A stretch of DNA of 64,000 nucleotides, from positions 9,818,501 to 9,882,500 of the forward strand of contig CP126191.1 of the NCBI GenBank assembly GCA_030272155.1, given 5' to 3'. Under the pieces are notes generated by a model that searched no databases, was not told the DNA's origin, and was given only the letters and a program-made list of their open reading frames with translations. The number at the start of each line of letters is the position of its first letter. Position 1 is the first letter of the stretch. The DNA is from Tetradesmus obliquus (taxonomy: Eukaryota > Chlorophyta > Chlorophyceae > Sphaeropleales > Scenedesmaceae). Shown here piece after piece: positions 59,278 to 64,000 of this stretch. The position numbers and the translations under genes are program-made.

Positions 59278-62200
59278 CTGTGGTCAGAGTGTGCAGATTT
59301 GAGCAGTGCCGCCCTCCTCCAACCAGCGCTCCGGCCTGAAGTCTGCTGCATCCTGGCCCCACACCTACGCAAAGTTGCAGCAGCAGAAGAATTGTTTTGC
59401 AACCACAGCGAGACTTCAAGCAGCAGTGCACCAGCACGACCGATGACCCTGAGGATTGCTGCGGCCGGGCGCCACACCCGCACCAAACTGCGGGAACACC
59501 AGCAAGGCTAGCTGTCAGGCTGCCATCAACATGGCACCAACATACACGTCTGCCTAGCAGCTGCATTACACACAGCAGCCATCTGTCAGCAGCACAGCCA
59601 CACACGCGTACACACGACTTCAATCAGCTGCTGTCACCAGAGCTCCCAAATCAGTGCAGCGTTACGCTCACCTGCGTGTCCATGTGCTGCACGTAGGGTG
59701 AGACCAGCAGCACCTTGCTGCTGGTGTCATATCCAGCCAGGCTGCTGCCCTCAGGGCCCCAGCGGGCCAGCAGCCCCACCGGCGGCCGCACACGCAGCGA
59801 CTCCTGCACATGCATTTAATTTCAAAAAAACCTGATGGATTTTGAGATTTACCATATGTTACATGACATGTTATTGCTGTGCCGCGCTACTGCATGCGTG
59901 TCATATGCACTTGATGTGCCGAGTGTCCAGCGATGGTAATAGCAACCATTGAACACCAATGAACAAGAGAATGCAACATGCAGCGAAGCTGCTGCAGGCA
60001 TGCCATAGGGTTTCCTTTCGATGCAATTCCGCCACCGCGAATGGCAAGCGTTGCAATTGCAATCAAGATTCGATCGTGGATATCTCACAATTTACTGGGC
60101 GCCTGGCCGCGAAACTGAAGGAACAAAGGTATTAGAACATGTAGAACCCGAATCCGGGCATTTTTCGGGCTCGCAGAGGGTGTTTACCCCTAGATCTCTC
60201 AATATTCTATTTATCGTTGCATCGTGGTTGCATTTTCATTGCATGCTCATTGCATCCATGCTGTGGCGGACTTGCATCGAAAGGAAACCCTATGCACAGC
60301 ATCTGCAGCAGCAGCAGCAGCAGCAGCAGCAGCTGCAGCCCACCTTGAGCACTGCATTGAGGTAGCGCATCTCGCTCAGCTGCTGGTAGCTGGGCTGGCT
60401 GCTGCTGCCCAGCACTGCTGCCACCTCGGCAGCCAGCCGTCGCTCCACCTCCGGGTGCTGGCACAAGTACCACATCGTCCAGCCCCTGCAACACATTGTG
60501 TTATAACATGTTGTGACAAACAAGTGTCATAACGCAGTAAAACAACAGCATTGCGGCGCAAACTGTCTTCAGAGGTTGCCAGAAGCCACATGTCACCACC
60601 GTTGTCGCACGCAACCAAGCGGCCACAATGCGTGCTGCATGCGCGCCAGCAGTGATGCAATGCGTGTGGGCTGCAGACAGGCTGATGCAGCAGCCGATGC
60701 TGCATGCTGCTCTGCCAACGTCTGCATCAAGCCAAACACAGGAGTTCAAATATCCTGCAAGTTGGCGAAATCATGCAGTAAGGGGGAAACACTCACAACA
60801 GGCCTGCAGTTGTGTCGTGTCCTGCAGCAAAGAACGTCTTCATCTGACTGCAGGGGCAGCACGGCAGATGCAAGCAGCAGCAGACCATCAACAGTCAGCG
60901 GATAGCAGTAGCAGCAACCAAACTGCTCGCATCATCAATACCAGCAGCCAGCCCAGGCTGCTTATTGACAACCCATGCTTCGCATACGGCATCCTGAAGC
61001 AGTCGATATTCAGCTGCTGCATATTCCAGGCAGCAGTTCAAACTTCTCACAGCCAGCACCGAGCAAGCAGTAGCCAAATTGTCAGAAGCAATATACATCT
61101 GCATACATGCCAAACAACAGGCAGAACAAACCGACCTGAGCAGCATCTCAAGGTCAAGGCTGCCATCCACGCTCTCCTTCTGGCACAGCTTCACAGCAAG
61201 CATCAGGATGTCCTTGCTGTCTAGCATCATCTGCTCAGTGGCAGCACTGGCCTCGCCGCCAGTGCCAGTATCCCCGAACGGACACTCGGCATCACCGCTG
61301 CTGCTGCTGCTGCTGCTGCCGCTTGCAGCACTGCTGCTGCTGCTGCTGCTGCTGGTGAGTGTGGTGCGCTGTGCTGTGTCAGGAGCAGCAGCTGCAGAGA
61401 CGGCTGCAGCCACGCCAGGAAACGGACACTTGGCTGCACTGCTGCTGCTGCTGCTGCTAGCGCCTGTGCCAGCGCTGCTTGCAACGCTGCCGCCAACCAC
61501 GTCAGTGCCTGCCAGCGCTGCTGCCGCCTGCCGGTCAACGCTGATGCCCATCTCCTGCAGCCGTTTGACCAGGATGGCCATGAGCTGGCTGTCCAGCTGC
61601 TGCTGCATGCGCTGCGTCTTGCTCACATTCCAGGGTAGGTCCTTCATCCAGTTGAGGGGCACATTGTCTGGCAGCAACCGAACACGCCAGCAAGAAAGCA
61701 CATCAGGTGGCGCACTCACAGAATCAACAGGCGGCACAGGAAACGTACAACACGAGAGTGTGAAGATGCAGCTACCAGGTGTGGCTGGGGCTGACGTCGC
61801 TACCCGCATGCATGCGGCACCAGCGCCACTCAGCATGCACGCTGCGACACCCCCCTAGATGAGGCTCAGCTGCAGCACTAGAGGCCATTGCTTGATGCCG
61901 CTGCTGCCGCTGCTGCCGCCTGCTGCTGCCAGCCCTCACCCAGGAACCACGCCACGTGTCGGCCCAGGCCCTCGAATGCTGTCCATAGCGGGCCGCTCCT
62001 GCCTGCTGACAGGAAGTCGATGTCCTCACCAAAGCCAACCTGCAGCAAGGCAGGGCAGCAGTCAGCAAGCAAGCATACACAGCAGCGCATGTGTACGCGC
62101 TAACATGACTGGACATACCATGTGCCACAGCCCGCCTGCGAGCAGGGCAGCAATGCACAAGGAGACACAACAGCACATGTCTGACGGCAACATGCGTAGA

Positions 62201-63999
62201 CGCAACACATAAATGACGCTGTAAAAAGCATAGATGTGCTGTGATGTTTGAGGAGCGCCGATCCAGCAATCCCAGCAACAGCCAGCGACTCGGCAGCAAC
62301 TAACATGTGATAGGAAAGCATGCAGAATAATCCATTGTGAAGTGCTCAGCCTTGTGGCGCTTGCCTTGCAGATAACCTCAAGCGTGGTCAGCACTGTCAA
62401 GTGATGCAGCTGCACCACCTCCCGCGACTCAGCCGCAGCCTCCAGCCTCTCCACCAGGTGCTCAGTGCAGCTGATAAACCCCGGCAGCGCGGTTTTGAGG
62501 AAGCTGCTGCTGAACCCTGGGTTGAAGGCGTCGCGCTGTGCCTTCCAAGTGTGGCCTTCAGACATGACCATGGATTGGCTGCCCAGCACGGGCAGCAGAT
62601 CCTTATAGCGGGGAGACTTGTGGTACTGCAGCACTTCATACACCTGTGGAAGGGGCAAAAAGAGAAAGGCATCATGAGCATCATGACCATGGATTGGCTG
62701 CCCAGCAAGGGCAGCAGGTCCTTAAAGCGGGGAGACTTGTGGTACCGCATCACTTCATACACCTGTGAAAGGGGCAAAAAAAGAAAGGCAACATGAGCGT
62801 CATGGCCATGGATTGGCTGCCCAGTACGGGCAGCAGGTCCTTGTAGCGGGGAGACTTGTGGTACTGCAGCACCTCGTACACCTGCAGAGGAAGCAATACA
62901 GTGTATGGCAACATGAAATGTGGCGAGTTTGAGAAGTATGGCCGCAAGACTGCTGATTGGCAGTAGCTGCTTGGACCAGCTCAGCAGCGTGCGGCACGCC
63001 AGCAGGTGCTGTAGCACATCTGCTTCCCATTACACACCCCGTGCTGCTGCTGATACTGAGCCAAGACTAGGTGACACATGTCGTCCTCTGCTGCTGCTGA
63101 CGCTAAGCCAAGCGAGGGCACATTCCCAGTGATACACAGTCAACTGTGTGTCAAGTGCGCTTGCCCCATGTGCCCCGCAAAGCCCTGAAGCTCATTAGCA
63201 GCGTTCCGACACCCCTGCAGCTCCGCCTGCATGTCCCAACGTGCACCAGCATACCGCCCCTGTCCTGTCAACACCAAAAAGGCTTTAGTAGCAAAAAGGC
63301 GATAGATGCCATCGCTGCTGCTGCTGTCCCCCGCTGCCTCACCTCTCGAATCGCCTCGGGGTCTGCCACCACCATCACTGGCGGGCTGCCCGGCACTTGA
63401 AATTCAAAGAAAGGGCCGTGCTGCTGCCGCCACTGCAGCAGCAACCGCTCCAGGTCACCCTGTGTGGCCAGGTAGGCGGTCATGCTGGCGCTGTGCATGA
63501 GCCCTGGCAGCTCAGGGGGCCGCGGCGGCTTGCAGGACACATATGGCAGGCAGCAGCAGATGTGGTTTGGATGTGGACACAGGTGTGAAGAACATATAGT
63601 AGTGTCACCATGGTGTGGGGTGCGGCCGCGCAGTGACGCAGTGGATTGGCGGTGTCAGCAGGGATGCCATTGCGTAAAGCGTGGGTTGGGCTGTCCTTGC
63701 AGCAGGCCTGGCAGGCTGACAGGATAGACACTGCTGAATGGCAGGCAATGAGATGCTGGAGCATGCAGGTGCTGCAGTGATTGTAGTGCCTATGATTGTG
63801 TAAAACTAGACTGATACGATGTTGCAAGCTATTACAGAAGCCGCAGCAAAGGAGTGTGGTCTTGGCTAACCTGCTTGCCCTTGGGCCTGCTGGGCTGAGG
63901 TGGACTGGTGCTGCCCGATGCTGCTCCAGCTACTGCATGCACCCTCAGAATGCCCCTGACAGTGCTTCTGTGACTCCTCGGCGCTGCATGGCTGCCCAT
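58604..63999 (-). CDS. Cytochrome P450 monooxygenase
   Basis: Ten exons: 63999-63871, 63528-63343, 62643-62365, 62039-61940, 61667-61136, 60847-60797, 60485-60344, 59803-59672, 59224-59052, 58751-58604; phases match, 623 aa if the ATG at 63999 is the start. All hallmark motifs are present: I-helix AGHDTT (417-422), ExxR as ESLR (474-477), PERW (528-531) and heme loop [10 protein letters not shown] with ligand Cys556. The first 43 residues are basic and Ser/Ala-rich, like a chloroplast transit peptide, but the gene touches the window edge and may start further upstream. An Ala/Ser-rich insertion (about 279-375) makes it longer than usual P450s. Exon 3 appears to end in a GC donor. The heme-domain pattern suggests a clan-4-like enzyme; substrate unknown. 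Confidence 0.9.
59160..59385 (-). repeat. Duplicated exon 9 start and acceptor in the P450 gene
   Basis: The block CCTGAAGTCTGCTGCATC plus GGCCCCACACCT occurs in functional exon 9 (start 59224) and again 140 bp away in the intron (equivalent start 59364). The decoy holds about 65 bp of exon 9 sequence and keeps an AG acceptor. Confidence 0.9.
59237..59276. repeat. (CAG)n array between the two P450 exon 9 copies
   Basis: About 13 CAG units on plus (CTG in gene sense) in the polypyrimidine-like position upstream of the exon 9 acceptor. Confidence 0.9.
60004..60294. mobile_element. MITE-like inverted-repeat element in a P450 intron
   Basis: 32-bp inverted repeats with one mismatch (ends CATAGGGTTTCCTTTCGATG) at 60004-60035 and 60263-60294 bound a 291-bp segment in the intron between exons 7 and 8. 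A weaker inverted match continues outward into CTGCTGCAG sequence on both sides, so the true borders may be wider. The interior is less GC-rich than the gene and has no ORF of note. No clear target-site duplication was found. Confidence 0.55.
62560..62890 (-). repeat. Exon 3 start and acceptor in three tandem copies, P450 gene
   Basis: Copies with the acceptor and the first 27 codons of exon 3 (coding [18 protein letters not shown] and on) start at 62643 (functional), 62762 and 62881, spaced 119 bp. All three have an intact AG acceptor. The two upstream copies lack the rest of the exon and any good donor, so splicing to them would shift or end the frame. Confidence 0.92.
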
Positions 64000-64000
64000 G

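Noticed and set aside
62762-62947. Upstream copies of P450 exon 3 as mutually exclusive exons
   Set aside because: The two extra copies lack a donor site and the second half of the exon, so they cannot replace exon 3. They are treated as duplicated acceptor regions.

Overview
The window looks like nuclear DNA of a chlorophyte green alga, most likely a chlorophycean of the Scenedesmus/Tetradesmus or Selenastraceae type. The evidence is: intron-rich genes with GT-AG introns, very abundant (CAG)n/(CTG)n in exons, introns and 3' flanks, Gln-, Ala- and Ser-rich proteins, long gene 3' flanks, the algal polyadenylation word TGTAA, and plant/algal families (SBP factor, PPR-SMR-cyclin, SDP1 lipase, plant-type gulonolactone oxidase). 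I see no bacterial operons, CRISPR array, rRNA, tRNA or virus genes. The assignment below family level is inference. Layout: (1) 441-6175 (+) PPR-SMR-cyclin fusion protein. (2) 6176-16045, no convincing protein gene; the plus strand is T/G-rich to about 11.5 kb and A/C-rich afterwards, as expected for two long convergent 3' UTRs. (3) 16046-18377 (-) SBP-box transcription factor, 5' end unresolved. (4) 18378-20430, divergent 5' region with a 287-bp TIR element carrying G-tracts. (5) 20431-22318 (+) multipass membrane protein of unknown function. (6) 22319-26058, convergent 3' flanks. (7) 26059-31029 (-) secreted L-gulonolactone oxidase-like flavoprotein, 12 exons. (8) 34871-40460 (-) SDP1-like patatin triacylglycerol lipase, 8 exons. 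(9) 43357-44622 (-) low-complexity protein of unknown function. (10) 46048-49203 (-) FAF2/UBXD8/PUX10-like UBA-UAS-UBX protein, 7 exons. (11) 50140-57122 (+) large acidic, Gln/Ala-rich, probably chromatin-associated protein with a Tudor-like segment. (12) 58604-63999 (-) cytochrome P450, 10 exons, reaching the window edge. Exon models were built by hand. In every gene the splice phases agree, and the summed coding length is divisible by three. The genes do not form a pathway. SDP1 lipase and the FAF2/PUX10 homologue both belong to lipid-droplet biology, but their proximity may be chance. The most unusual signal is structural. In at least nine introns of five different genes, an exon edge together with its splice site has been tandemly duplicated into the intron, in units of about 88-164 bp. 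This leaves one or two decoy copies that usually keep the GT or AG. It looks like a recurrent intron-growth process that also makes redundant splice sites. Two convergent gene pairs also have inverted repeats that place TGTAA on both strands near the point where strand composition flips. These are candidate bidirectional polyadenylation signals.
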